64,000 nucleotides of DNA from Muricomes intestini (GTDB taxonomy: Bacteria > Bacillota > Clostridia > Lachnospirales > Lachnospiraceae). The number at the start of each line of letters is the position of its first letter. Position 1 is the stretch's first letter. Made by a program: the position numbers and the translations under genes. Shown here in pieces: positions 26,283 through 35,357 of the stretch. The notes beneath the pieces are model-generated. The model did not search any database and was not told the DNA's origin. It was given only the letters and a program-made list of their open reading frames with translations. Where the stretch lies: NCBI RefSeq assembly GCF_004346165.1, contig NZ_SLZZ01000002.1, positions 186,001-250,000 of the forward strand, in the 5' to 3' direction.

Positions 26283-27194
26283 TTAACACTTAAATCCACG
26301 GACTTTCACATTCTTATGTTTAACAATGGACACCGCCGCAAGAACTGCTACCATAATGATATAAGGAATAATGTCAAATAATCCTGCCGCTGGCCCGGCA
26401 TAAATACTCAAGTTGACAGCCAGCGACCTTGCCACTCCAAATAAAATTGCATAGAGTGAAGACAGTACCGGCTCACCCTGTCCGCAATAAATTGCAGCAA
26501 TTGCAATAAAGCCGCGCCCCGCCGTCATATCATTGGTGTACAGCCCCAGTCGTTCCACCGAAAGGTTAACACCCGCAAGAGCACAGCAGAATGCTCCAAT
26601 TAACACTGCAGCATATTTGTAGAAACCCGTCTTAATACCAATGCTTCTGGCTGAATCCTCATTCTCACCAACTACCCTCACATAAATTCCAAACCGTGTC
26701 TTATACATCAGCACTGCAAATATGGCGATCCCTATAAATGCCAGATAGGTGATAGGCGGATGACCGCTTAAAATGCTTCCAATGATTGGAATATCCTTTA
26801 TCAGTGGGATGTTTATTTTATATTTTGTAATGTTCACATTTTTCAGGTTGATATTAGCTGTTTCCATCATTTTCATCACAAATCCCGCTATGGCAGGGAC
26901 AATCAGGTTAATGGCAAGCCCTACTACAATCACATTTCCCTTACACGTAATGCCCATAAAGGAAAATACAAGTCCATACACAAGAGTAGTCAAAATTGCA
27001 AGGAAAACCGCAAGCGGCAGATTCCCCGTAAAAAACATTACAAGTGTAGAAATGAACGCACCGTTAAGCATCATGCCTTCCAGTGCAATATTCAATACGT
27101 TTGCCTTATAAGCGAACATCCCACCGGTTACACAGAGGATAATCGGAGTGCTATGATAAATAGTATCATACAGAATGTTATTGATCAGTTCCAT
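26283..27194 (-). CDS. Nucleoside ABC transporter permease (NupQ-type)
   Basis: A 303-aa inner-membrane permease of the BMP-type (CUT2-like) importer family, with about eight to nine transmembrane segments. Typical features are FAYKANVLNIALEGMMLNGAF near the N-terminus and VGENEDSARSIGIKTGFYKYAAVLIGAFCCALAGV in the cytoplasmic coupling region, followed by MTAGRGFIAIAAIYCGQGEP. It overlaps the other permease gene by 17 bases. It works with the ATPase at 28.2 kb and the BMP lipoprotein at 29.8 kb. Family transporters carry nucleosides. Confidence 0.9.
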   Translation of the reverse strand: MELINNILYDTIYHSTPIILCVTGGMFAYKANVLNIALEGMMLNGAFISTLVMFFTGNLPLAVFLAILTTLVYGLVFSFMGITCKGNVIVVGLAINLIVPAIAGFVMKMMETANINLKNVNITKYKINIPLIKDIPIIGSILSGHPPITYLAFIGIAIFAVLMYKTRFGIYVRVVGENEDSARSIGIKTGFYKYAAVLIGAFCCALAGVNLSVERLGLYTNDMTAGRGFIAIAAIYCGQGEPVLSSLYAILFGVARSLAVNLSIYAGPAAGLFDIIPYIIMVAVLAAVSIVKHKNVKVRGFKC

Positions 27195-28239
27195 TATGCA
27201 GCCTCCTCCCTTTTAAATCCATTCGTTCAGAAATGAATTTCACTGCCAGAAACAGAATGATCAGTCCCTGAATTAATGCCACAATTTCTTTTGGGACGTT
27301 TGTGTACATGTTTATATTGTCGCTTCCTGTTTTTAATGCTGCGTAGAAAATAGCTGCAATTAATATTCCGCCCGGAGAATGTCCACCCAGAAGGGCAATC
27401 AGCATTCCATCCCATCCAAGCCCCGGTGTTCCCGAGAAATTCAACGTATATTTAAACTGTTCACTCATCATATAACCTGCACCTGCAAGACCAGCTAAAG
27501 CACCGCTGAGCAGCATAAGAACAATTGTCTTCTTTGCAACATTCATACCGGTTGCCTCTGCAAACTCCGAATTTTTCCCAATTGCAGTAATTTCATATCC
27601 CAACTTCGACTTTTTCATCACCACATACATGATAATCAGGACAATCACTGCAATTACAAAAAACATGGTAAGGCGTGAACGTCCAAATCTGGAAAACATA
27701 GCACTTTCTTTAATGATTGGCGTTGCCACATAGCCAGAGCCTAAATCTCGAAAAACTCCTGTCGACAAAAATTCTAATGCTTTTGCCATGGCGTAATTCA
27801 GCATCAGTGTCACAACCATTTCGTTTACTCTACATTTTGCTTTCAATAATGCGGGAATCAATGCAAATGCCATTCCACACAGAACACCTGCCGCAAAGCA
27901 AATAAACTTGTGCAGAAATGGATTCATGCCAGTGATATAAGCTCCTGCAATTCCCGCAAAAAATCCTCCGAATAGCATCTGCCCTTCTACGCCCATATTG
28001 TAAAGGTCTGCCTTAAAAGTTACTGCAATCGCCAGACCTGTCAAAATCAGGGGAGATGCATAGTGCAGTGTATTCATAAAACCGGTGGATGACAGGAAAG
28101 ATTTCTTCAGCAAAATCCAGTATGTTTCCATTGGATTCTCGCCAATACAGGCTATCACCACGCCTCCAATAACGAACGCCAGGAAAATCGGCAGGATTGA
28201 ATTGAGTATATTTCTTATGATGCCTTCTTTTTTATTCAT
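27178..28239 (-). CDS. Nucleoside ABC transporter permease (NupP-type)
   Basis: A 353-aa permease of the same importer. Characteristic parts: YASPLILTGLAIAVTFKADLYNMGVEGQMLFGGFFAG, CRVNEMVVTLMLNYAMAKALEFL and ITAIGKNSEFAEATGMNVAKKTIVLMLLSGALAGLAGAG (coupling helix). About nine hydrophobic segments. It overlaps the ATPase stop by 8 bases and the second permease by 17, a sign of translational coupling within one operon. Confidence 0.9.
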   Translation of the reverse strand: MNKKEGIIRNILNSILPIFLAFVIGGVVIACIGENPMETYWILLKKSFLSSTGFMNTLHYASPLILTGLAIAVTFKADLYNMGVEGQMLFGGFFAGIAGAYITGMNPFLHKFICFAAGVLCGMAFALIPALLKAKCRVNEMVVTLMLNYAMAKALEFLSTGVFRDLGSGYVATPIIKESAMFSRFGRSRLTMFFVIAVIVLIIMYVVMKKSKLGYEITAIGKNSEFAEATGMNVAKKTIVLMLLSGALAGLAGAGYMMSEQFKYTLNFSGTPGLGWDGMLIALLGGHSPGGILIAAIFYAALKTGSDNINMYTNVPKEIVALIQGLIILFLAVKFISERMDLKGRRLHNGTDQ

Positions 28240-29773
28240 GAACTGCCCCCTTGCCTCCCGGTTGAATACCTGCCATCAAAAGTCCGATACTCTCTGTTTC
28301 CACTTCAGACTGACTGACACGGCCGGAAATTTTTCCTTTGTACATGACAATCATGTTATCCGAAAGGCTCAAAATTTCAGAAAGCTCACAGGAGATTAAT
28401 ATGACCGCATTTCCTTCATCCCTGAACTTTAAAATATGTTTGTGGATAGATTCAATGGAGCCAATGTCAACTCCCCGGGTGGGCTGGCATGCAATCAGAA
28501 GCTTCGGGTCCGCTGATAATTCTCTTGCCACAATAATCTTCTGTGCATTACCGCCGGACAGACAACCTATTTTTTCATTGATATCCCCAAGACGAATATC
28601 AAATTCATCAATAAGGTTATCACGCTTTGCGCAGATTGCCTTCTGATTAAAAATCCCTTTTTTGCAGACATCTGGATTCCCATGGTATCCTGCGATACAG
28701 TTGTCAGAAATACTCATATCGCTGCAAAGCCCCTGGGCATAGCGGTCCTCCGGAATAATGCCGATTCCCTCCCTGCGGAGCTGTGCAGGCCACTGATTGG
28801 TAATATCCTTTCCTAAAAATGTGATGGTGCCTTTTGTCGATTCCATCAGACCTGTCATTAATTTTACTAGTTCAGACTGACCGTTTCCTTCCACCCCTGC
28901 GATTCCCAGTATTTCTCCTTTATGTACTCTAAAAGAGAGGTCCGACACCATTTCCTTTCCAGATTCGTTAATCGTACATAAATCTTTTACTTCATATATT
29001 ATATCCTTTGAAACAGGTCCTTTTCTTTCGCTGCTGACAGTCAGCACAACATTTCTTCCAACCATCATCTGTGCCAGCTCTGTTTCACTGGTGTCTTTTG
29101 TCTTTACATGACCGGCTACTTTTCCCTTCTTGATAACCGTCACACTATCGCTAAGTTCCATAACCTCACGCAGCTTGTGTGTAATCACAATAATGGTCTT
29201 CCCTTGTTTTTTCAGATTCTTCAGGCTTACCATCAGATCATCAACTTCCTGAGGAGTCAGTACAGCTGTGGGCTCATCCAGTATCAGGATATCAACATTT
29301 CGGTAAAGCATCTTCAGAATTTCTACCCGCTGCCTTCCTCCCACAGAAATATCTTCAATTTTATCCAGAGGGTCCAGTTCAAAATGATACCTGTCTATTA
29401 ATTCCCGGACTTTTTTAATCTCCGTTCTTTGGTCGACAAAAAGCGTTTTTCCTTTTTTTATTTCAACACCTAACAAAATATTCTCATACACGGTAAGGCT
29501 GGGCACCAGTTTAAAGTGCTGGTGCACCATGCCAATACCTTTTGCTATTGCATCAATGGGACTGCTCATCTGAACTTCTTTTCCACGAATCAGAATTTTC
29601 CCGCTGGTGGGCTGCAATAAGCCATAGAGCATATTCATAAGTGTAGATTTTCCGGCGCCGTTTTCCCCGACAATACATTTGATTTCCTGTTCTTCCACGC
29701 TCAGACTGATTTTGTCATTTGCAGTGAAGCCGCCGAACCTTTTCGTCAGATCAACCACCTCTACCATACTCAT
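28232..29773 (-). CDS. Nucleoside ABC transporter ATP-binding protein (NupO-type)
   Basis: A 513-aa ATPase with two nucleotide-binding domains, as in ribose and nucleoside importers. Domain 1 has the Walker A GENGAGKSTLMNMLYG near residue 36, the signature ISVGGRQRVEIL and Walker B LILDEPTAVLTP. Domain 2 has a divergent Walker A (GVEGNGQSELVKL) and signature LSGGNAQKIIVARELS followed by LLIACQPTRGVDIG. One degenerate site is typical for this family. It starts 19 bases after the BMP lipoprotein gene. Confidence 0.92.
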   Translation of the reverse strand: MSMVEVVDLTKRFGGFTANDKISLSVEEQEIKCIVGENGAGKSTLMNMLYGLLQPTSGKILIRGKEVQMSSPIDAIAKGIGMVHQHFKLVPSLTVYENILLGVEIKKGKTLFVDQRTEIKKVRELIDRYHFELDPLDKIEDISVGGRQRVEILKMLYRNVDILILDEPTAVLTPQEVDDLMVSLKNLKKQGKTIIVITHKLREVMELSDSVTVIKKGKVAGHVKTKDTSETELAQMMVGRNVVLTVSSERKGPVSKDIIYEVKDLCTINESGKEMVSDLSFRVHKGEILGIAGVEGNGQSELVKLMTGLMESTKGTITFLGKDITNQWPAQLRREGIGIIPEDRYAQGLCSDMSISDNCIAGYHGNPDVCKKGIFNQKAICAKRDNLIDEFDIRLGDINEKIGCLSGGNAQKIIVARELSADPKLLIACQPTRGVDIGSIESIHKHILKFRDEGNAVILISCELSEILSLSDNMIVMYKGKISGRVSQSEVETESIGLLMAGIQPGGKGAVHE

Positions 29774-29792
29774 GTGTATACCCTCTTCTCAA

Positions 29793-30992
29793 TTATTTGA
29801 TTGTTACATTCTTGCATGCAGACGGGTCAAACGCTTCTCCAATCTGAGCATTTGTCACCTTGATTTTCCCATCCGCAATCTGGGTTTTCAAGTCATCAAC
29901 GTAGGTCATAATCTCTTCCCATTTTGCCTGTGCCTCGTCTGTATCAGCAATTGCCTGTTTGATCTGTGTCAGCTCTGTAATATCTGTAGCTCCCGATGCC
30001 AGAGGAAAGGTCTGCAGTCTGTCCATATCATCGATTGTACCATCTACATATGCTTTCGTAATGTCATATACAGGAACGGAAGTGTTCTTTATTACACTTG
30101 TCAAAATATATCCTGGCTGCATGTCATCTTTGTCAGCATCCACATGGATTGCCAGCTTTTTCTCTTCTTTCGCTTTGGATGCAACACCGTCTCCGACACT
30201 TCCCGCCACTGCATATACCACATTCGCACCTTGATTATAATATGTACCTGCCACTGTACTGCCGGTCGCCGGATCAGAAAATCCTGCGTCATACTTTGCA
30301 TAATAATCATAGTTCACGCCTAAATCTTCTGCTGCTTTGTTGATGCCTTCTATAAAACCATCGGAAAATACGGTAATACCATTAGAATTGGTTCCCCCCA
30401 CAAACCCGATTGTGCGTCCGCCTTTATCTAAATCTGTAAAACTATAGTTTTCGGCCGGAAACAGGATGTCCTTATTTTCAAGTACCTGTACGCTTAAGGC
30501 TCCTGCAATATAGGAAGCCTCATGCACATCAAACAGAGCACAGATTACATTATCATGAATTACGTTTCCATCATCATACTGGTTTGGATTATCATTTACG
30601 CAGACAAATGTGGTATCCGGGTACATCACGGCAATCGGCTCAGAACCACCTACGCCTTTAATCAAAGCGTCAAAGTCATATTCCAGATTGAAAATAACGT
30701 TATAACCATCCTCTGCAAGTGTTTCAAGTGCTGCCGGAACTCCATTCTCAGGCTCTACTACCTTATATTCAACTCCTAACTCATCTGCTGCCTTTTTTGC
30801 TCCTTCCACTGCAGTCTGATTATAACCATTATCATTCTGCCCTGCAGAATCACAGACGATCGCGATTTTTACATCTTTCTTTTCGCCGGAGTCCGCACGC
30901 CCATCATCTTTACCTCCCCCACACGCTGTCAGACTTCCCGCTATCATTGCCGCCGCCAGTAAAACGCTCAAAGACTTTCCTGCTTTTTTCAT
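29793..30992 (-). CDS. BMP family nucleoside-binding lipoprotein
   Basis: A 399-aa extracytoplasmic binding lipoprotein of the BMP (PnrA-like) family, which binds purine nucleosides in studied relatives. Residues 1-24 form a signal peptide with lipobox LTAC. The mature part begins with a short Gly/Asp linker, then KIAIVCDSAGQNDNGYNQTAVEGAK. A ribosome site AAAGGAGAAAG precedes the start. It is 60 bases downstream of a UTRA regulator and is followed by the ATPase and permeases, so all five genes probably form one operon. The ligand is a nucleoside by family rule, not shown here. Confidence 0.92.
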   Translation of the reverse strand: MKKAGKSLSVLLAAAMIAGSLTACGGGKDDGRADSGEKKDVKIAIVCDSAGQNDNGYNQTAVEGAKKAADELGVEYKVVEPENGVPAALETLAEDGYNVIFNLEYDFDALIKGVGGSEPIAVMYPDTTFVCVNDNPNQYDDGNVIHDNVICALFDVHEASYIAGALSVQVLENKDILFPAENYSFTDLDKGGRTIGFVGGTNSNGITVFSDGFIEGINKAAEDLGVNYDYYAKYDAGFSDPATGSTVAGTYYNQGANVVYAVAGSVGDGVASKAKEEKKLAIHVDADKDDMQPGYILTSVIKNTSVPVYDITKAYVDGTIDDMDRLQTFPLASGATDITELTQIKQAIADTDEAQAKWEEIMTYVDDLKTQIADGKIKVTNAQIGEAFDPSACKNVTIK

Positions 30993-31052
30993 AATGCTTT
31001 TCTTTCTCCTTTCACCTCGTTGATTTTTTCAGAGTGATTATGATTGACCTCT

Positions 31053-31787
31053 CTATCTCGATGTTCCTTCTTCCAGATAAAATTTGTACTGATCTGTCCG
31101 GTAGTAACATTTGAAACTTTCAATGGGCAGCTCCTTCCCCTGAACAATTCCATATGTTGTGCTTCCGAATAAGATAACCGGCATCTGTTCATCTATATCA
31201 AGATACTCTGCTATCTCCTCTTCTGTCAGAACGGCCTCTATGGTTCTGCGAGATTTTATAAATTTTACACCATATTTTTTCTGAAGTACTTCATACAGAG
31301 ACTGTGTATTGAAATCGTACGTTTCAATTCCTGGAAACAGTTTTCGCGGCAAATAGGTAATGGTGTAATTCAAAGGTTCTCCGTCTGCCATTGTCACTCT
31401 CTCGAGCCAAAGCAGTTCATCACCGACTGCCACATGCAAAAGTCTTGCCCTCTTTGTATCTGCCTGAACAATCTCACACACTGTCACCTTTTTAGAAGGA
31501 TTTCTTCCCAGGCGCCTCACATCATCCGTGCAGCTGGTAATCGCAAAAAGGTTCTGACTGTAAGCATCACTTTTCACATAAGTGCCTTTTCCCTGAACCT
31601 TATATAAATATCCGCCCGTAACCAATTCATCGATTGCACGCCTGACTGTAATGCGGCTGACCTGGTACTGTTCCATCAGCTCCCTTTCACTCGGTATAAG
31701 ATCGTCAGGAATAAATTCTTCCTCTTCAATTTTCTGAATCAGTTCCTTTTTTAGTGCAAAATACTTAGGTATACGTTCTTCTTCCAT
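31053..31787 (-). CDS. GntR family regulator with UTRA domain
   Basis: A 244-aa regulator with a GntR winged helix (residues about 1-70, LIPSERELMEQYQVSRITVR) and a C-terminal UTRA ligand domain (about 90-238). ATG at 31787 follows a GGGAGGA site. It heads the nucleoside importer operon, and a near-perfect palindrome just upstream (31812-31835) is a likely autoregulatory operator. A closely similar regulator lies at 32018-32749, so the two arose by tandem duplication. The ligand is probably a nucleoside-related phosphate or sugar, inferred from context. Confidence 0.9.
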   Translation of the reverse strand: MEEERIPKYFALKKELIQKIEEEEFIPDDLIPSERELMEQYQVSRITVRRAIDELVTGGYLYKVQGKGTYVKSDAYSQNLFAITSCTDDVRRLGRNPSKKVTVCEIVQADTKRARLLHVAVGDELLWLERVTMADGEPLNYTITYLPRKLFPGIETYDFNTQSLYEVLQKKYGVKFIKSRRTIEAVLTEEEIAEYLDIDEQMPVILFGSTTYGIVQGKELPIESFKCYYRTDQYKFYLEEGTSR

Positions 31788-31811
31788 CCATTCCTCCCGC
31801 CGTTCTATCAT

Positions 31812-31835
31812 ATTATGATGTCATGTCGTCATAAT
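31812..31835. promoter_or_regulatory. Palindromic operator candidate before the UTRA regulator
   Basis: A 24-base imperfect palindrome with arms ATTATGA and TCATAAT, 10 of 12 positions symmetric. It lies 25 bases upstream of the regulator start, in the size range of GntR/HutC-type operators. Confidence 0.5.
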
Positions 31836-31962
31836 CAGTTGCAGTTATATAATAGTCCATTTCAGTGAAAAGTCAATACTATAATACGAATTTTCTATAT
31901 TCTGATGTCCTTTTCTCCAATTTACACAGATTTCGCATGGCTGTTTTGTAACATTTATACAA

Positions 31963-32005
31963 CAAAAAAACCATTGCTGAAATTTAAACTTCATACAATG
32001 GTTTT
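31963..32005 (-). terminator. Terminator of the second UTRA regulator
   Basis: On the minus strand AAAACCATTG and CAATGG form a stem with a 19-base loop, followed by TTTTTTTG. It is 13 bases after the regulator stop codon and separates it from the importer operon. Confidence 0.75.
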
Positions 32006-32017
32006 GAATATAACGTA

Positions 32018-32749
32018 TTACTGCGCCACCTGGTCAATATAAAATTTATATTTATCTGTCCTGTAATAACATTTAAAATTTTCTATCGGTATTTCCTGCC
32101 CATTCACCTCACCGTAAGTTGTACACCCGAACAATATCACAGGCATTTTCGCCTCAATATCCAGATACTCCGCAATCTCGTCTTTTACAAGTACAGCTTC
32201 CACAGTGCGCCTTGCCTTTGTAATGTTCACATGATACTCTTCACTCAGCACCATATACAGAGATTCTTTCCCAAAATCATGCTCTTCCAGCCTGGGAAAC
32301 AACTTCAGGGGAAGATAAGTCAGAGTATAATTTAGCGGTTCCCCATTTGCATACAAAACCCGGCCAAGCTGAAATACCTGATCCGTATCCGAGAGATTAA
32401 GCGCTTTTGCCCGCTTCTTGTCGGCAGTCAGGATATTTGCCATTATAACCTGCTTGGTCGGCGTCATCCCCATATTACGTACGGCCTGCGTACAGCTTAC
32501 AAGAGAAAATAAGTCATTTCCTTTTTCGTCCGTCTTGACATATGTACCTTTTCCCTGAATTTTATAGAGATATCCTTCTACCACCAATTCATCAATTGCC
32601 TTCCTCACAGTGATTCGACTGACCTGATACTGCTCCATCAGCTCTCTCTCACTCGGTATCAGTCCGCCCGGCAAGTACTCCTCTTCCTCAATCTTACGGA
32701 TAATTGCTTTTTTTAATTGAAAATATTTTGGCACACGTTCTTCGATCAT
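32018..32749 (-). CDS. GntR family regulator with UTRA domain, paralog
   Basis: A 243-aa GntR/UTRA regulator, very similar to the one at 31.1-31.8 kb over the whole length (LIPSERELMEQYQVSRITVR in both, and similar last 60 residues up to FKCYYRTDKYKFY). It has its own terminator, so it is monocistronic and not part of the importer operon. A pair of inverted half-sites lies in its upstream gap. It could regulate the divergent alcohol dehydrogenase gene at 33.0 kb, its own gene, or the importer; the sequence does not decide. Confidence 0.9.
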   Translation of the reverse strand: MIEERVPKYFQLKKAIIRKIEEEEYLPGGLIPSERELMEQYQVSRITVRKAIDELVVEGYLYKIQGKGTYVKTDEKGNDLFSLVSCTQAVRNMGMTPTKQVIMANILTADKKRAKALNLSDTDQVFQLGRVLYANGEPLNYTLTYLPLKLFPRLEEHDFGKESLYMVLSEEYHVNITKARRTVEAVLVKDEIAEYLDIEAKMPVILFGCTTYGEVNGQEIPIENFKCYYRTDKYKFYIDQVAQ

Positions 32750-32777
32750 AGTATCCCTTCCATTTCTCTTTTGGGTT

Positions 32778-32827
32778 ATACTGTGTACATGATGATATTT
32801 CCTGTATATTACAATAATACACAGTAT
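32778..32827. promoter_or_regulatory. Inverted half-sites between the UTRA regulator and adh
   Basis: ATACTGTGTA at 32778-32787 and its exact inverse TACACAGTAT at 32818-32827, 30 bases apart. They lie upstream of the second UTRA regulator in the divergent gap and are a candidate dual operator for that regulator. Confidence 0.45.
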
Positions 32828-32893
32828 GAGCCCTTTTTATAGATTATAGCAAATCTTTGTGGACATGGGAAGAAAACCTTATTAATCTCAAAA

Positions 32894-32927
32894 GTCAAAT
32901 ACCCCGCAGCAAGCTGCGAGGTATTTA
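32894..32927. repeat. Copy of the GTCAAATACCCCGCAGC repeat
   Basis: GTCAAATACCCCGCAGC at 32894-32910 is identical to 26210-26226, followed by AAGCTGCGAGGTATTT, making a hairpin (ACCCCGCAGC/GCTGCGAGGT). It is a solitary copy in the gap between the UTRA regulator and adh. Confidence 0.65.
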
Positions 32928-33045
32928 ATATTGTTTGTTAAGAAATACACATTATTTTCAAATTGCCATTGTTTAGTATCCTTATATGTCTTATAATGAA
33001 ATAATAGGATAAATTTTTAACGATAATGTTAAGGAGGTAACAAAA

Positions 33046-34095
33046 GTGAAAGGTTATGGAATGTTTTCAATTAATAATGCCGGCTGGATAGAAAAGGACA
33101 GACCCGTCTGCGGTTCGCTGGATGCTATTGTAGAGCCTATGGTCGTGGCCCCCTGCTCTTCCGATACACATGTTCTGCACGGCGGTAACGGTGAAAAGAC
33201 CAATCTGATTTTAGGACATGAAGCAGTCGGCAAGATTGCAGAAGTAGGTAATCTGGTAAAAGATTTTAAACCCGGTGATGTTGTTGTAGTTCCCTGCTGT
33301 ACGCCTAACTGGCTTTCTCTGAACACACAAGGTGAATACACTGCCCATGATGAAGGGCTTATGGCAAGCTTTAAGTTTCTGGGTTCAAAAGATGGAACTT
33401 TTGCAGAATATTTCCATGTAAACCAGGCAGATGCCAATCTTGTACTCCTTCCTGAGAAGGTGGCTCCCGAGGCTGCAGTTATGACGGTTGACATGATGTC
33501 CACAGGTTTCCATGGAGTTGAAAATGCAGATATAGGCTTCGGTGACACTGTAGTAGTTATTGGTATCGGTCCTGTCGGTCTGATGGCGGTTGCAGGAGCA
33601 AAATTAAAGGGTGCCGGCAGAATCATTGCAGTCGGAACACGCCCAAACTGTGTCGCTGTTGCAAAAGAGTATGGTGCAACGGATATAATCAGTTACAAAG
33701 AGGGTGATATTGTAAAGCAGGTTCTGGAAATGACAAAGGATGGAGCTGATTCGGCCATTATAGCCGGTGGCAATGCCGAAAGCTTCCGACAGGCCGTAGA
33801 CATGACAAAGCCGGGCGGCTGCATTTCCAATGTAAATTTCTTCGATCTTTCAGAAACTCTTGCCATGCCTGCTTTTTCATGGGGACTTGGAATGGCAGAC
33901 AAGACAATCCGGGGAGGATTCTGCCCGGGAGGTGCACTGCGGATCAGCAAAATGCTCCAGATGATTGAGAATAAAAGAGTCGATACCACCAAGCTGATTA
34001 CACATACATTTAATGGTTTTGATAAGATTGAAGATGCTTTCAAACTCATGGATGAAAAGCCCAGGGATTTGATTAAGCCCGTTGTTTTCATTTAA
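33046..34095 (+). CDS. adh: NADP-dependent secondary alcohol dehydrogenase
   Basis: A 349-aa zinc-type medium-chain dehydrogenase that closely follows the Clostridium beijerinckii/Thermoanaerobacter secondary alcohol dehydrogenase pattern. Zinc ligands: Cys37 (APCSSDTH), His and Glu in LGHEAVGKI, and the Asp of TVDMMSTGFHG. The Rossmann turn VVIGIGPVGLMAVAGAKLKGAG and the GTRPNCV stretch (Gly and Arg kept, Thr for Ser) point to NADP. Such enzymes reduce ketones such as acetone to 2-alcohols. GTG at 33046 with AAGGAGGT seven bases upstream; a bidirectional terminator follows. It is monocistronic. Confidence 0.9.
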   Translation: MKGYGMFSINNAGWIEKDRPVCGSLDAIVEPMVVAPCSSDTHVLHGGNGEKTNLILGHEAVGKIAEVGNLVKDFKPGDVVVVPCCTPNWLSLNTQGEYTAHDEGLMASFKFLGSKDGTFAEYFHVNQADANLVLLPEKVAPEAAVMTVDMMSTGFHGVENADIGFGDTVVVIGIGPVGLMAVAGAKLKGAGRIIAVGTRPNCVAVAKEYGATDIISYKEGDIVKQVLEMTKDGADSAIIAGGNAESFRQAVDMTKPGGCISNVNFFDLSETLAMPAFSWGLGMADKTIRGGFCPGGALRISKMLQMIENKRVDTTKLITHTFNGFDKIEDAFKLMDEKPRDLIKPVVFI

Positions 34096-34140
34096 ACCAG
34101 AGGTACAGTTTATATTCTGACAACAATACACAAGCAAAAC

Positions 34141-34175
34141 GGTGGGCTGCAGGAATATTTATCCTGCAGCCCACC
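34141..34175. terminator. Bidirectional terminator between adh and the rhodanese-TtcA gene
   Basis: GGTGGGCTGCAGGA pairs with TCCTGCAGCCCACC around an AT-rich loop. On the plus strand ATTTTT follows shortly after, on the minus strand GTTTTG. The two convergent genes end on either side. Confidence 0.85.
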
Positions 34176-34178
34176 ACT

Positions 34179-35330
34179 CTATTTTTCATCATAATCGTCC
34201 AGGAAATTGTATTTCCCCTCATTATCATGATACCCTATTATGGTATTTAGGTTTACATTATGCACACTTCTGAAAATGTTCATATCAATCAGATCACTTG
34301 TTTTTCTGAGCTCTGCAATCAATTGCTTCATCTCGTCCCGCTTGGAGCCATGCTCTCCCCCACATACACTGCAGTGTTCAGTAAAGCGGCAGGCACATTG
34401 TATAAAATGCAGCTGATTATAATCTCTCCACGCTTTAATGTCATTTTCTTTGATCATGTACAGAGGGCGGATCAGCTCCATCCCCTCAAAGTTCCTGCTG
34501 TGGAGCTTTGGCATCATTGTCTCAACTTTTCCGCTGTAGAACATTCCCATAAGAGTCGTTTCTATTACATCATCAAAATGGTGTCCCAGGGCTATTTTAT
34601 TGCAGCCCAGTTCCTTTGCTCTGGAGTACAAATATCCCCTGCGCATTCTGGCACAGAGGTAACATGGACTCTTTTCCACATCTGCAACAATATTAAAAAT
34701 ATCAGATTCAAATACCGTCAGCGGTATTCCCAGAAGCTTCGCGTTGTCTGTTATAATTCTCCAGTTATATTCATTATACCCCGGGTTCATAACCAGAAAT
34801 ACGAGTTCGAAGGGAACCTGTCCATGACGCTTTAACTCCTGCATGAGCTTCGCCAGCAGCATGGAATCTTTCCCGCCGGATATGCACACTGCAATCTTAT
34901 CCCCTTCTTTTACCAGTTCATACTCCTGTATTGCCTTTGTGAATTTCCGCCAGATACTCTTCCGGAATTTTTTAATAATACTGCGCTCAATATCCGCAGT
35001 CTTTTGTTTTGCAAAAGAGTCTTCCGACAGAGTCTGACTGAGTTTCAGTCTTAGCCAGGCTCTGTAACCACCTGCCACATTCACCGCAGAAAACCCGGCA
35101 TCCGTCAGTGAATTCACTACGTCCATACTCTTATCTCCGGTGTGGCACATCACATATACTGTACTGGTTTTGTCAATACCGGCCGCATATTCCTTAACAT
35201 CAGACAACGGGACATTGACTGCCCCGTCTACCGTCCCCCGGTTAAAATTGTCCGGCTCACGTATGTCAAGAATGACTGCCTTGTCTTTCTCTATTTGTTG
35301 TTCCAGTTCTTCTACTGTAATCGACTTCAT
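34179..35330 (-). CDS. Rhodanese-TtcA-like fusion (tRNA thiolation type)
   Basis: A 383-aa two-domain protein. Residues 1-100 form a rhodanese domain with active-site loop VMCHTGDKS (Cys). Residues about 120-383 form a PP-loop ATPase of the TtcA/TilS class, with P-loop CISGGKDSMLL, CYLCARMRRGYL (CxxC), LGHHFDDVIETTLMGMFY, and a later CSVCGG pair. TtcA 2-thiolates cytidine 32 of tRNA using an iron-sulfur cluster; a fused rhodanese may donate sulfur as persulfide. The two parts are normally separate proteins. It follows a cytidylate-kinase-like gene by 27 bases. The RNA or small-molecule substrate is not certain. Confidence 0.85.
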   Translation of the reverse strand: MKSITVEELEQQIEKDKAVILDIREPDNFNRGTVDGAVNVPLSDVKEYAAGIDKTSTVYVMCHTGDKSMDVVNSLTDAGFSAVNVAGGYRAWLRLKLSQTLSEDSFAKQKTADIERSIIKKFRKSIWRKFTKAIQEYELVKEGDKIAVCISGGKDSMLLAKLMQELKRHGQVPFELVFLVMNPGYNEYNWRIITDNAKLLGIPLTVFESDIFNIVADVEKSPCYLCARMRRGYLYSRAKELGCNKIALGHHFDDVIETTLMGMFYSGKVETMMPKLHSRNFEGMELIRPLYMIKENDIKAWRDYNQLHFIQCACRFTEHCSVCGGEHGSKRDEMKQLIAELRKTSDLIDMNIFRSVHNVNLNTIIGYHDNEGKYNFLDDYDEK

Positions 35331-35357
35331 AAAAATTTCTTATTTCCTCTATCTATC

